Assembly (NCBI GenBank): GCA_914767715.1 | Contig: OU612068.1 | Location: 15,066,001-15,130,000 of the forward strand | Reading direction: 5' to 3' | DNA from: Membranipora membranacea | Taxonomy: Eukaryota > Bryozoa > Gymnolaemata > Cheilostomatida > Membraniporidae | Length of the DNA: 64,000 nucleotides | Made by a program: the position numbers and the translations under genes | Notes under the pieces: model-generated | What the model saw: the letters and a program-made list of their open reading frames with translations, nothing else | Told to the model about the DNA's origin: nothing | The model's database searches: none | In this document: positions 34,776-62,470 of the stretch, in pieces | Layout of the letters: each line of letters opens with the position of its first letter | Position numbering within the stretch: the stretch's first letter is position 1

Positions 34776-35710
34776 ATCTTAATGGTCAAGGGCGTTCTCA
34801 TGTTTTTCTAGTTGATATAAAAACATCAGAATTTACATACAGTTATAGTGTACGTATCACAAATTGCCACAACATCGTTGGTTGTAGTCTAAACTTCGTA
34901 AGAGCAGATAAATTTTGATTTACAAGTTTAATGATTTTCAAGCTTGTTGCAGTATCTGCAGGCTTACAGTTAAATTTAGGCAACTCCTAAATGGGAAGGA
35001 TCATACATTGAACATTCCAGTCCCTCCCTCCACGCTTCCGTTTAACTAGCTGTCAGATTTCAGACAGTTTATTTGCTTCAATAATCTCAATTGAAACTTG
35101 TCAAGAAAGGCTACTTGATACCAATCATTGATTCACTTTCTGTCGGAGGCAATTGCTTTGCTAACAACTATTCTACTAACTGATCTATCAGTAAGTAAAA
35201 AAACTGGTTTTCTTTGTGACCCTGTCCCTTGCTATCCAAGTGCTCTAAGTGTGTGTGGCTTTAAACAGTGTCATCGATGTCATTTATCAGTTCATTTTCG
35301 TCACAATTATATTTTTTGTACAACACCGAATAACCTAGACTGACTATCACGGAGTTCACAAAAATCACGATGATGGAATAGAATATTATTATAAGAAAAG
35401 GAAATTGACTCTAAGGTGTAACTAATTAGAGAGTAAAAATAATGATAATTTGGAAGTTTATGAAGATATTAATTAATACACATACCATATCTCGATAATC
35501 AATAAATCAAAATAACAATATTTAGTACCAGAGCGTTCTACTTAATTACACAGTTACTATAACCATTATACTCAGCAATGCTCAATAAGTTAGGGTCTAC
35601 TAACTAAACTGCGTTCTATTGCCAGGCACATTAAGTCACTGGTGCTTAAAATGCCGTGTTTGGATAAAAGAAAATGCTCTGCTTCAGAATCTGAATCTGT
35701 CAGAGCTTGG

Positions 35711-35716
35711 TTTATT
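35711..35716 (-). promoter_or_regulatory. Probable clathrin heavy chain polyadenylation signal
   Basis: AATAAA on the minus strand, 51 bases after the clathrin stop codon. Confidence 0.6.
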
Positions 35717-35766
35717 GTCTCAAACCATTATGCAAACAGACCATCACTTTGCACGGGATAATAATC

Positions 35767-51433
<15,667 letters not shown>

Positions 51434-52109
51434 CTTGTTTGCAGGGTGTATCTGGCTGCCTGCTAAGATTCGGTAAACAGCGGCTGTTAACCGCTCTGGT
51501 GTGTAGTCTGGCTAGGCCTGTAAGACGTTTCCTCCTCTCTTCCCATAAAATGGCGTATGCCGGAGAGAAATAGGTCAATAAAAGCAGTCCGTCAATAATC
51601 AACATTTGGTTAATAAATGAATAGTGATTGCATTTCTATCACTATGAAACTATTGAAAATATCAAAATTTATCAAAAATCAGAGATTTTGATGATACATT
51701 ACTGATCAAATCTTGTTGATATTTCCATATGAAGGGAATTATTTTGAAATGCCAAGTGGCAGCGCTAGAATACAAAATCTAACTTCCTCCATTAATGTCA
51801 AGGTCTTCTAAGGGGCGGTTAAATATTCGGATTTGTGCTCTCGTGTGGGTGAATGCTATTTTCAAAAGAATTCGCGAAATAGGTCAATATTTTGGACACG
51901 TGATCATAACAAACATAGATTTCAAGTAGATGACATAGAATTGGCCGGAGTGGGAAGGAGTACACAACTACCACTAATAAAACATATAATGTATTGAACC
52001 AGGTACAGGTGATTTAAATATCAGAGGAGTTTGCATTTGCACTTGGTATTAAGTTTGAAAGCTAACCTTGGTTCAAAAGGTTCTAAATCTTGATTGAAAC
52101 AGCCCAGGG

Positions 52110-53360
52110 ACTCATTCAATATGTTGAGTGAGTTGTCCCCTCTTTCATCAAAACAACCAAATCTATGTCATCCAAGTTGTGTTATTTTACATAGATTTGG
52201 GGACTTAGTCTTCTCGGCTTGCTTTTTTCTCCAACGAACGAAACGCAGTATCAAACATATCAAACACAGTCTGAATCTGTGATTTACTGCAATTAATTCT
52301 TATGTATATGTAGTAAGTCAAGCTCAGGGGTTTGGGGGTTTCCAGCTTGTCTCACTATCAAGGAGGATAGGGGGTGTCGCGGGCTGCGAGGGGAACTGAC
52401 CCAATGCCTAAATGGCACATATAAAATATTTTTACAGCAATACATTGAGGTTTACATTCATTCGAAAGCTTATAGTGCTTGATTAATACAGAGAGTTGGT
52501 CCCTGATTAATACAGACGAGAAGCGCCAAATCGGTTTTTTATGAGTGAGTTGTCCCCTCTTTGAACAAAACACCCAAATCTATGTTATCCTACGTTGTGT
52601 TATTTTACATAGAATTGATGACTTAGTCTACTTGGCTTGCTTTTTCTCCAGATAAAGTGAACAGCAGTATCAAACATATCAAACATATTGAACACGGTCT
52701 GAATATGTTATTGACAGCAATTAATTGTATTAATTCTTATGTATGCGTTGTGAGTCAAGCTCAGGGGTTTGGGGGTTTCCAACTGGTGTCGTTGAGGAGG
52801 ATACGGAGTGTCGTGGGCTGTAAGGGAAACTGATACAATACCTCAATGGTACATAAGACATTAATTTTACAGCAATACATTGAGGTTTACATTCATTCAA
52901 AAGGTTGTAGTTTTTGATTAATACAGAAAGTTGGTCCCCGATTAATACAGACGCGATGTGCCAAATCAATTTTTGTATGAGCGAGTTGTCCCCTCTTTGA
53001 ACAAAACAACCAAATCTATGTCATCCTACGTAGTGCTATTTTACATAGATTTGAGGACTTAGTCTACTTGGCTTGTTTTTATGAAATGATGAACGCGCAG
53101 TGTTACTAAAAAATCTTTATCGTATTAATTCTTATATGCGTGTGTACAAAATGATGTAGTGTGTCTAACCAAAGAATTTTAATGATTGCAACTAGTGTCA
53201 ACAGCGAGAATGGAATGTGCCATGAATAGTAATTGAATCATAAACGGTAGATGGTATATATATGAAACAGACGAGGGACGCCAACAATATTTTCATGAGT
53301 TCACTCTCTGACCTACAACCAAATCTATGTCATACTATGTAGGATTGACAAACATAGATT
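52110..53360. repeat. Tandem array, about 420-435-bp unit, three to four copies
   Basis: Each unit starts GAGTTGTCCCCTCTTT (about 52130, 52547 and 52983), with a degenerate fourth near 53297. Each contains a hairpin core in which AAATCTATGT is followed about 20 bases later by ACATAGATTT. Confidence 0.85.
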
Positions 53361-53744
53361 TGAAAATTTAGTCTATTTGACTGGATTTGCTTGTCAATTC
53401 ACAAGCAAATGCATTGCTCAAGGTCTGGTTGACCAACTGCACTTAACCATGTTAGTACATATATCTTTATATAGAAAACAACTCAGTAGTGTTTGAAACC
53501 AAGGAGTAGAATGCAAAGATCAATTCCATGTTTTCTCACGCTACAACATAGATCTGATTTCACTGATCTGAGAGTGGATAACTCTTTATGATGTCGATTT
53601 TGTTACGATACTAGGATCTTGTACACTCAAGTCCTGAAGTATTCAAATATCTGTGGGTGACTAATTAAGTGATGGTCAACTAATATATTATTGAAGATAT
53701 ACCGATAACCTTCTTACATGTAAAAATAATACTGAAATAAAAAG

Positions 53745-54097
53745 CATAGAAGGCACAGAAGTCATGGATTACAAAATTGAAATAAACAACAGGTTTGTAG
53801 GTTTGCTTTTGAGAATAAAAGTTTATGTAAAAATACTGCATAGAAGGCATAAAAGTCATGGATTATAAAATTGAAATAAACAACAGGTTTGTAGGTTTGC
53901 TTTTGAGAATAAAAGTTTATGTAAAAATACTGCATAGAAGGCATAAAAGTCATGGATTATAAAATTGAAATAAACAACAGGTTTGTAGGTTTGCTTTTGA
54001 GAATGAAAGTTTATACGAAAAATACTACATAGAAGGCATAAAAGTCATGGATTATAAAATTGAAATAAACAACAGGTTTGAAGGTTTGTCTTTGAAC
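53745..54097. repeat. 94-bp tandem repeat, four copies
   Basis: Units start CATAGAAGGCATAAAAGTCA at 53745, 53839, 53933 and 54028. They are almost identical, so recently expanded. Confidence 0.96.
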
Positions 54098-54148
54098 ATT
54101 TATAGGAAAGTGAATGATTGTAAGGTATGCAAGTTTGTATGATACGTC

Positions 54149-57100
54149 TCACAATGAGATGGACAACACTTCGTTTAGGTTTCTTCGGTATGCTTCTTCA
54201 GCTTCCCCAGGGGATACTTTGTCAGCTAGTTGAATGCCATTGATAATAACCTAGAAAACAATAAAATCAAAGGTTAATTCAGCAAGGCAAGTGTTTTTTG
54301 ATATTTACCAACCAGGTCCAGACCAGAAAAGATGGAAGCTGAACATTGTAATAATTATTCTTATACACATTGGAGAATGACTTTAGAGCTAAAACTTCAA
54401 AACCTTATGGATTCAATCATCTTGCCAATATAAGTACAACTGTAAAAGTCAGTAATGTGCCTTGCAGCTAGGATGATTGAAATGAAACAGGTTACCTTAA
54501 TTCCAGTTGACAAAACAAGTTTCTCATTACTCTCTTGTCATTCAGATTGTGTTTGATCACAGAGTTAGAGTTAAAACCTCCAACTCCTTGATTTGATACG
54601 TATTTGAGGGCTCTATACGTGGTTGGACATCATATTTGTTTGCCGATGATAATGGATATTTCGATGTTACATACTCCCTTATTTGTATGTCTGATCACTA
54701 GAACACCCTTTTGAAGGGCTGGTATGCTTACCTTAGGCAAGTAGTTGAACCAAAACCAATCCCCTAGAGCAAATTTCCTGTTGGCTCCCACTATTCCAGC
54801 TCGTGCACATCGGAGCACTACTTTCGTAAATTTGTCATCCTGATAATAAAAGACACATCAACATAAAATTTGCAACTTTAAATATTTGATAAGAGAGAAC
54901 CAAAACAGAAAGTAGAGGTCATTTTTCTTAACATATTATTAGGTGTTATGTGCCCTTTGAGCATGTCAGGATAACTTCAAATTCATAATTCAGTGGTGTT
55001 GATCATGTTAAAGGGCAACCAAGGTTTCGCAGCAACGCATTAATGGGTAGCAAATAATGTGCTGGGCAGCATCAGCTTTGTGTATTACGCGATGCAAAAC
55101 TCCAAGTAGTTGCTGACTCTAAGCTGGGTAACACTTCAGTTTAGGGGAGGTTCCAAGACTTTGCTGTACTAATTATAGAGCACAGGCTAAATAATAACAG
55201 GAACAGAAAACTGCTATGTGGCATTCTCTTTTAGCTGAGTTTGAGTACCTGATGGAAGAAATGTTTCACAAGAATTCTGGCTGAGTAATCATCCGAATTA
55301 TATTTTGTCTTTTTCCCCATGCAGAAGGTGCAATCTGCTATTAATCAATTGCCATCAATGAGAAGTTGTTTGAAACCTTGGTTGCCCTTTAAGGCCAAAG
55401 ATTTATATTGTAACAAGCTGGTCAATGTTAAGTCATTTATATTAAAAGTCAGTTATTTCTCACCTGTTTATCACCAATCAATATTGGAGACATAGCAGCT
55501 CTCTTCAAGCGAGACATGGCCCCTTCAGTACCTTTTATAAATGTAGCTTCCTCATCTCCAGCTGCACACTTAACTGCTAGTTCTTGTAGCATTATCTGTA
55601 ATATGAATAAAATAGGAGCATTGTCAATGGAACAACTCAGTCAGGGGTCTTTCAATCTGAGTGTGACTGTGTGATGCACTCATTCAAATATCGCTCGTTT
55701 GGTCTTTCAAGTAGACAAATTTGTTCCCTAATCGCTCACTCAGAATGTATATAGTTTGTCAATGGGCGAGGGAGAGAGACCCTCGCAATTTTCATTTTAG
55801 CTATGTTTAATTGTTCCATGATTTGTCATGATGGGGTATTTTATATATTGGCTATTCAGTCTGGTGACGAGGAAGTCTGGTGAGTTTTTTCCCAAGAATG
55901 AACGGATAAATAACACCTTTGAAATTATGAAGAAATTGTCATTCATTGTAGCTGAAGGATATGTTGTGTGGCGCAGGGCCCTTTAGTGATTCTGACACTC
56001 CATGCCGGATTCCACGGAGCATTTGACTAGTCGGCTCAGAATGGGTCAGCTGTAACAATGTGGAGGGAGTTGATAGTAAGTTGGTGGTATACAAAGTGCT
56101 GTTGTGGCCACTACTTATTCAGAGATTTAAGAGAGTGATCAATTAATCGACCATGAGTTTATCACATTAAACGGTCTTTGTGCAAGCAATTTAATTTTTT
56201 TTATAATTACTGATATAGGATAACTTTGATGAAAAATAGTTTTGTGTTCACCTTCCAAAAATAACAGAAAAGTTTTGCATCCTGGATGTTGATATTTATG
56301 GTATAAAAATAAAGCTCTAATCAGTCATTTGAAAGGCAAAAGGAGTGAAAACAAATTTGTATTTCAAATACTCTTTTAAACATAAAACTCGAAAAAAAAT
56401 GATATGGATGGACAAGTACTGCAAACTGCTCAGGATTTAAGTAGCAAGAAAAGGATTATTCAAACCTAATATATATTGTATTTCATGACAACTGAACTCT
56501 AATGTTGATAATGCCTAAGGAGTGGGATTATGACTGTAATAAAACAAAAGACTTCCTGCAAACTGAGAATCATACCTTGTAATTATCACAGAGTACCAGT
56601 TTTTTTATAGAAACTTTAGCCGGACAGTTCATCTTCATCGTGTTATGAATGTGAATACGTCGTTTCACTGGATCAGGGTGATCCTAGAAAATAAAAATTT
56701 CTTTATCTTCATCAACTGTTGTTGTACAAGCAGCATGATTGAGGTGTTACTATCTGTAGTCATCTCTTTGTCAGAAAATATTTCACACATACACCTTTTG
56801 GAACAATAAATTAGTCAGATGCCGCTATAATCCAATTGATCACATCACAGTACAAAAGCTTCGATCTTCAATTCTACTCTTACTCTAGGGTATATTTCTA
56901 CAACCAGACTCAAAGCTTTTTACCCTGATTTCATTCTACCCAGCTACTTTATTACACAAAACGTCTTTGGTAGAGTTAGTAAGTAAAAAGAAGTAGAAAG
57001 AAAAAGAAGAGTAAATAAAAATGAATGGATTTAGAACACCAAACATCAAACTACGCTGAGACTACCTAACATATCTAAATTGAAAAATTATTGGCAGAGA

Positions 57101-57290
57101 CAACTGAACACCATATACATGTATCTATATATACATATATTATTATTCACAACTTTTTGTTTGCAACTTACAGTACTCTGCTCACAGAAACCTGGCCTTC
57201 TTTTCTTCCCATGCCTCCAATCCAGATACTGTGACCCCACAACCGAAAAAGCCTGGTGCACTCCGCCAATTCTCTCAATATATATTCTCT
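54149..57290 (-). CDS. Unrecognised multi-exon gene, 5' end missing
   Basis: Four minus-strand exons join at phase 0 with good splice sites: 56576-56683, 55464-55595, 54732-54839 and 54149-54250 (stop at 54149-54151). A further upstream exon ends at 57172 in a compatible phase (reading GSQYLDWRHGKKRRPGFCEQ) and starts near 57290. The predicted product is basic in its N-terminal part, with an RRIHIHNTMKMNCPAKVSI stretch. A Cys followed by PAK and a basic strand recalls DNA-binding modules such as FAR1/FLYWCH-like or CARF-type domains, but this is only a resemblance. The later exons read LRCARAGIVGANRKFALGDW and end EEAYRRNLNEVLSISL. I do not recognise the family. One intron holds a TTAA-flanked MITE. 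Confidence 0.5.
55012..55388. mobile_element. TTAA-flanked MITE B, 377 bp
   Basis: The ends AGGGCAACCAAGGTTTC and GAAACCTTGGTTGCCCT form inverted repeats between TTAA duplications (55008-55011 and 55389-55392). Non-coding. Confidence 0.88.
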
Positions 57291-57659
57291 TTTGCAGGAG
57301 CCCTACAACTACAAGGAAAATAATTCAAGTATGATTTGTTAGTATTTGGTAGGAAACCATAGCCCCCAGCCCATTAGTAAATAATATTTCAGAGAATTAC
57401 GACTCGTGATTTACTATACCCAATAGTAACTAAGTTGCAACCATAGTAATTAAGTTCCAACTATAGATGAATGTGAATTCACCAAATTGTCTATTATTCT
57501 CTTTTGTGATATACCCAACCTAGGGTCACCAGTACCAAACTTTGGTCCACTCTAGCTTATTGCAATTCTAATATGTAGAACCTATCTATCAATTTAATTC
57601 TTCATCATAGGCATTCTACCTAGGCTCATCAGTGTTACGGGATTGTGAATATGTATTTA

Positions 57660-58025
57660 GCAGGCCCCCTACTTTGTTGTCTGCTTGTGATTCACCTTTA
57701 ATGTCTGATTCACCCAAAATTGTGGTGAGCACAGGAAGGTTGTCAACAAGGTCAAGCGGTGTTTGTGGTTCTGTTTGCTCATAAGGCCTCCTGGAAAGGC
57801 AATCAGCATTGGTATTAGTTTTCCCACTTTTATGTTTGATGTCATAGTTGTACGCTGAAGCAATAGTGACCAGCGACCTAGTCTGCCCTTAGTGTCCTTT
57901 ATGCTTTTCAACCACTTGAGGCTAATGTGGTCAGTGAGCACCAAAAAGTGTTTATCTGCAAGGTAATGTTTGTATTTCTCTACTGCTGCAACCAGGGCTA
58001 GTCCCTCCTTCTGTGTTATAGAATA
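57660..58025 (-). mobile_element. Ty3/gypsy-type retroelement RNase H fragment
   Basis: On the minus strand this reads as the end of a retroelement RNase H domain: a QKEGLALV-type start, VLTDHISLKWL, and a later ADCLSRRP motif typical of LTR-retrotransposon polyproteins. The two parts are in different frames, with a shift near 57857, so the copy is dead. No LTRs were seen nearby. Confidence 0.8.
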
Positions 58026-58258
58026 ATTTTTAAAAAAAACAGTAGTATAGATCAGAATATCAGAACAACAGAAAGTAAGCTGGGTTTGGTGGAATAAGGT
58101 ATAAATAGATTTTTTTCAAGAAATCATAAATAGATGTCACTAGTTTTTAGGCCTTAGCAACTTGATTCCTTGGTCTTCAACATGTTGTTATAGATGAGTG
58201 AGGTATTACTATTTGCTATGTCATTTGCCATTTAAAAAAGATATGAGGCAGAATTTAA

Positions 58259-59740
58259 CTCATTGCCTCCTAATGACGTATATATACGCATTCATGCAGT
58301 GTGTGGTCTAATACTAATGACGGATATATACGCTCAGTCACTATGACAACCAAATGTCCAATGATAGTGCAGTTTTTTCTTCAAAATCATTATTGGATCA
58401 TCTTCCTCATACTCTTATGTGATTGGGTAGAGTTTTAGAAAAGATATTTGGGGACTCACTTTGCTTTCACTTCAAAAAACAAAACACAAGTTAGGATTTC
58501 AGAAAATTTCAGTCACAAAAATATTTCAATGGCAAGCTCTAGGACTAGGATTCATGAGTCTGGTGTGCTTGATGAATGTTCAGGAGGAGTTGGCTCAGAG
58601 CTTGATGATGAAAATGAGGTAAGTAGAGTTACAAATTATGGTGAATCTGAATATCTAAAGAAAATTGCTAAATTATAACATGATATATGAGAAAAATGTC
58701 ATTCACCTGACCTTCTATCAACTTCAATTTGTCAAAAGATAAAAATATACTTTTGCAACTAGTAAGCCTACTACTACACCAAATTTTCTGGTTCATGATA
58801 TGCATTGTTTTTCACAATATAAAGTAACTTTTTCTTTTACTAGTCAAGTGACAGTGAGTGAATCAGAAGAGAATAGTCAAGTTGGTGAAGTTGATGAGAT
58901 GGATAACCGATACTCTGCAACAGACGTTGATGCTGATGATTCAGATTTTGATGGTGAGTCTCCCCCCCCCCCCCAATACAGTATACAGTATAAACCACAC
59001 ACCTTTGTGTAACAATTATTGTATTTCACATGTTATACACAACAACATAACACGCTTTCCTGTTTTGTTGTTTCAGCCTCCCCACCACGAAAAGTTGCTA
59101 TAGTTGGGGCTGGATATGGAGTTCCTGGGAGGGCGGGTCGACAAAGGAGAGCTGGTTGAGGCAGAACGGCACCTCAGGAGCAGGTTGTAGTCAGTCATGT
59201 TGGTGAGATAGACAACTTTGATGGTGACTCATACTTTTGATGTATGGTAGTCATGTTTGTTTTTACTATCAAAAACTAAAATAATACTTTGATCATCAGA
59301 AAATATTTTTTTCAAATCGATAACAACCATTTTTTGCTGTTTTTTATGTAAGTTCAGCTTTACAGCAATAAATATCATAAGATCATATATCGCAAATCAA
59401 TAACCAACACATCTGTGCATATAAATCCAACTCAGACACTCAATTTGGCGATCTGTACTGTGACTAAATGTCATAAAGTGAGTTTGAAAATAAAACTTCA
59501 GAAATCACAAATGCTTTATTCCTCCCCTAGGTCAATGGGCAGTATGTATACATGCATTGTCCAATGCATACCAAAATTTAAATCCTAACAGATAAAGAGC
59601 TGGAGAATTCAAATATTTTTACAGATTGTGGATAGCACAGCTGGTTACTAAGAAATGTATATGTAAACTTAGGCATTTTTTGGAAAAACGCCTAGTATCC
59701 GACCACTAATTAACATTAACAATGGGCAGGAGCGAAAGAG
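58259..59740 (+). mobile_element. piggyBac-like derivative with residual coding exons
   Basis: The element is flanked by TTAA (58255-58258 and 59741-59744). Its ends begin CTCATTGCCTCC and, in reverse complement, CTCTTTCGCTCCTGCC. Near the left end ACGTATATATACG motifs occur, as in several piggyBac families. Inside, an open stretch from 58448 (with ATG at 58530 as an alternative start) ends at a GTAAGT donor at 58619. A second open stretch rich in Asp and Glu (58850-58951) ends at a GTGAGT donor. A third begins after CAG near 59077 and stops soon after a Gly/Arg-rich run. The acidic N-terminal character fits the beginning of a piggyBac transposase, but the catalytic core is absent. Confidence 0.6.
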
Positions 59741-60962
59741 TTAATACTCAAACGGAACATAATTAATATTTTGCATGACTTGCTTGGGCAGTTTCATAGC
59801 TCAATTGCCTAAAAATTACAACACTTGATAATAATGATTTAAATTGTTTGACCATTACAGGCAGTGGTGTGAGAGATTATATTATTTTACCAACAGGCTA
59901 GGTGATGCAGACCAATTAATTAAACCAGAATGTCAAACTTCACCTAGAACAAATTTGTTTTCATGACATTATTTTTGGCTGAAGACGGCTCCATCCATAA
60001 CAGTTCTATTATTTAAAAAGATCAAACCAAATCTGGGGCTGATAAATAAAGGTGTTTCTATTATATGTTGTAATTACAAAATAAGATTAAATCTTCATAA
60101 GCAGGATTAGATTCCTTACACAAACATAGAACATATATGTCAGGCAGCTTGGCAATTATGTTTGCCGGTATGAATGGAAACAGAACAATATCATTGATTA
60201 CACCCATGCCTGCACCAAAGGTACCAAAGACATGAGGATGTTTCATACCCAATAAACAAAACAAACAGTGTCTCAGATGTTTTAGGTATCTTAGATGATA
60301 AACAATGCTCAAATTTAGATAGTGCAAAGCAATAAAAGCATCCACTCTTCAATAGAAAGAGTATAACATCTGAAATATTCACATGTGTATGCCTTAAAAT
60401 ATCACTTATTGCTTGAATTTTGATTACTTTAGTGAATCTTGGACAGTTATGTCAGCCATGAACTTGCTCTTGGCTTTCTCCAGATTACCAATCATTGTGA
60501 GAGTGAAGTAGATTGCTCTACCTGATTTAATATTAATGCTATATCCTCTCACCTGTTTGGTGAGGGAATAGTGTTTTAAAACTTTTTTCACTTAGAAGAT
60601 TGGTGTGCATATTCACACAACCATTCACCCCTACCCCCATCATCCCAGTCAATTTTTCTTCCTATAGAAATATAAGGGCAAATTGGTTGCAGAGAATTTT
60701 GACCTTTCTTATTATTCTATTCTCAGACAATCTACCAAAATCACATATTTTCTTGACTGTTAGCAGTTAACTCAAGCTCTAGTTCCTACCGCCTAGGACT
60801 CCTATGTGATCTTTTAATCACTATAAAATATTGCTCTCAGCCATTTACCACCCTACGCAATAAATTGACCGAAATATTCAATCCAAGGTTGATTAAAAGG
60901 TTGATAAAATCAAATGTCTTTTCACATGCCACATTCTGAAACATGGGCGCCAAAATTCATTG

Positions 60963-61145
60963 CCCTAGTAGCGAGGCTGCAATATCTGTGCGAGGTTGCT
61001 CTCGGTTTGCAGGCAGGTCGGAGCACAGCACTGGGGCCAACCAAACCCCAGTAGTCGATGGACCGCAGTGGGATTCGAGCCCTCAACCTTCAGCATCTGC
61101 ATGCTAAAGGTGTGGTGCTCTAACCAACTGATCCACCTCCTACTC
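60963..61145 (-). mobile_element. tRNA-derived SINE (copy 2)
   Basis: On the minus strand, GGATCAGTTGGTTAGAGC resembles an A box and GGGCTCGAATCCC a B box. The body shares TGTGCTCCGACCTGCCTG and the GAGAGCAAC block with the copy at 19555-19735. Confidence 0.82.
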
Positions 61146-61814
61146 AAAGTATCAAACACAGTAGGGATCGGATATGATGTCCCTCAAATGATATTGTTAA
61201 TAAAAGTTTCCTGCTTGTTAGTTTTTTTCCCAAAAACGGCTGGAATCTCTAAAAACTGCCTCCATATTGAAAAAAAAAAAGATTTTCTGGGAGAGGCCCT
61301 CACCCCCTAGGATGAAGGCACCCATCCCGCCTGGCTCTACCACTTGAAAACCAATGGATACAGACCTGGATATTCCCTATTCTGTACCTCAAGTAAAATT
61401 TGTCCAAACAGTGGTGCGGCCAATTGGTATGTTCCCGAATAAAAAGAGGCCAAAGCAGAAAAAAAGGTTTGCCAAGCATGATCTGATGCATTTACGTTAG
61501 AGAGAAAGCTGTAATTTGTCTCAATCAAAAATTAGTGTGCGAGTTTAAATAGTACATAACATTGCATGGGCTATTCATATTCAAAGACAGGGAAATAATT
61601 TGATGCAACGAGATTATTTTGTTGCATCGCTCTGCTTCAACCCTATCCCCCTCCTTGGAAATTGATATCATGCTGTGGATGGGCACACCACAGAAACCAA
61701 CAGCACCTTTCACAGCATGTGACTACAAATTCAAACTTGATACAGTAGGATTCACTCACCAGCTTCCATATAATCTTCAAAACTGTCACCAAACGATTTC
61801 TCCTGAGAAAATAT

Positions 61815-61880
61815 AGAGAACTAAAGCTGATGTTCTGTCTCGTGCTGCCTTCGATGAACCCTTGCTAACGTCTCATTAGT
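61815..61880 (+). mobile_element. Possible LTR-retroelement scrap
   Basis: A short frame reads TKADVLSRAAF, resembling the ADxLSR end of retroelement RNase H domains, and then stops. The sequence before it is not convincing in any frame. Confidence 0.35.
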
Positions 61881-62044
61881 ATGATATGATACTAAATCCA
61901 TTATGGCAGTCAGTCCAACACAAAATCTAATGCTTTTGCGGCAGCTTATGTCGCAGTTAAGAATGGGTTTGTCTCTCTTTATCATATACTAATAGGTACT
62001 AGGAAAATAAAAATGAATGTTCACTCTTGAAGAGCTTAATTACC

Positions 62045-62173
62045 AATGACATAGAACACAATTTACAACACACCGATGGAGTGAAAGTGAAAGCACTACA
62101 TGTGCGCAGGGATGCGCTTTCACTTTACCTTTAAATCTGTACTTGACCTATATTTTGAATTCTATGTCATTCA
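62045..62173. repeat. Fold-back sequence
   Basis: AATGACATAGAAC and ATTCTATGTCATT face each other. Inside, GTGAAAGTGAAAGC pairs with GCTTTCACTTTAC. It may be a small MITE. Confidence 0.5.
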
Positions 62174-62470
62174 GCATGCACCTGAGCGCGTTCACTCCCT
62201 CATAGTCGCCCTGAGCTCTCTATATCCCAAATGTTAACAAGTAATTGTCTCGTGGTTAAATCAAGACGGAGGCCCTTGTACGTCACATATGACCCAGATC
62301 AGATTTTATCACAGACGTTGATATGTATCCATATCTAGATATACTGGTCTGGTGTATATTGAAATAAGATCAATGGGCAGTTATAGCTGGTGTTACAATA
62401 TTACATGACTCAGTCTACCAGTACTGAACCATCAAGACAGCATTCTGGCTCCAGTTCTTAAATTCATAAT

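Larger units (their letters stand above)
51434..54148. other. Region upstream of the clathrin heavy chain gene
   Basis: The clathrin promoter should lie near 51434-52000. The rest is tandem repeat (52110-53360 and 53745-54097). I see no gene. Confidence 0.5.
59745..62470. other. Spacer before the CAP-Gly gene
   Basis: Holds a SINE (60963-61145), a possible retroelement scrap near 61815-61880 and a fold-back at 62045-62173. No gene is supported. Confidence 0.5.

Noticed and set aside
60963-61145. Functional tRNA gene
   Set aside because: A and B boxes are present but the cloverleaf is poor, and the sequence continues into a repeated SINE body.
61300-61528. Minus-strand open frames of about 63 codons
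   Set aside because: No recognisable motif, and the two frames overlap. Probably chance.
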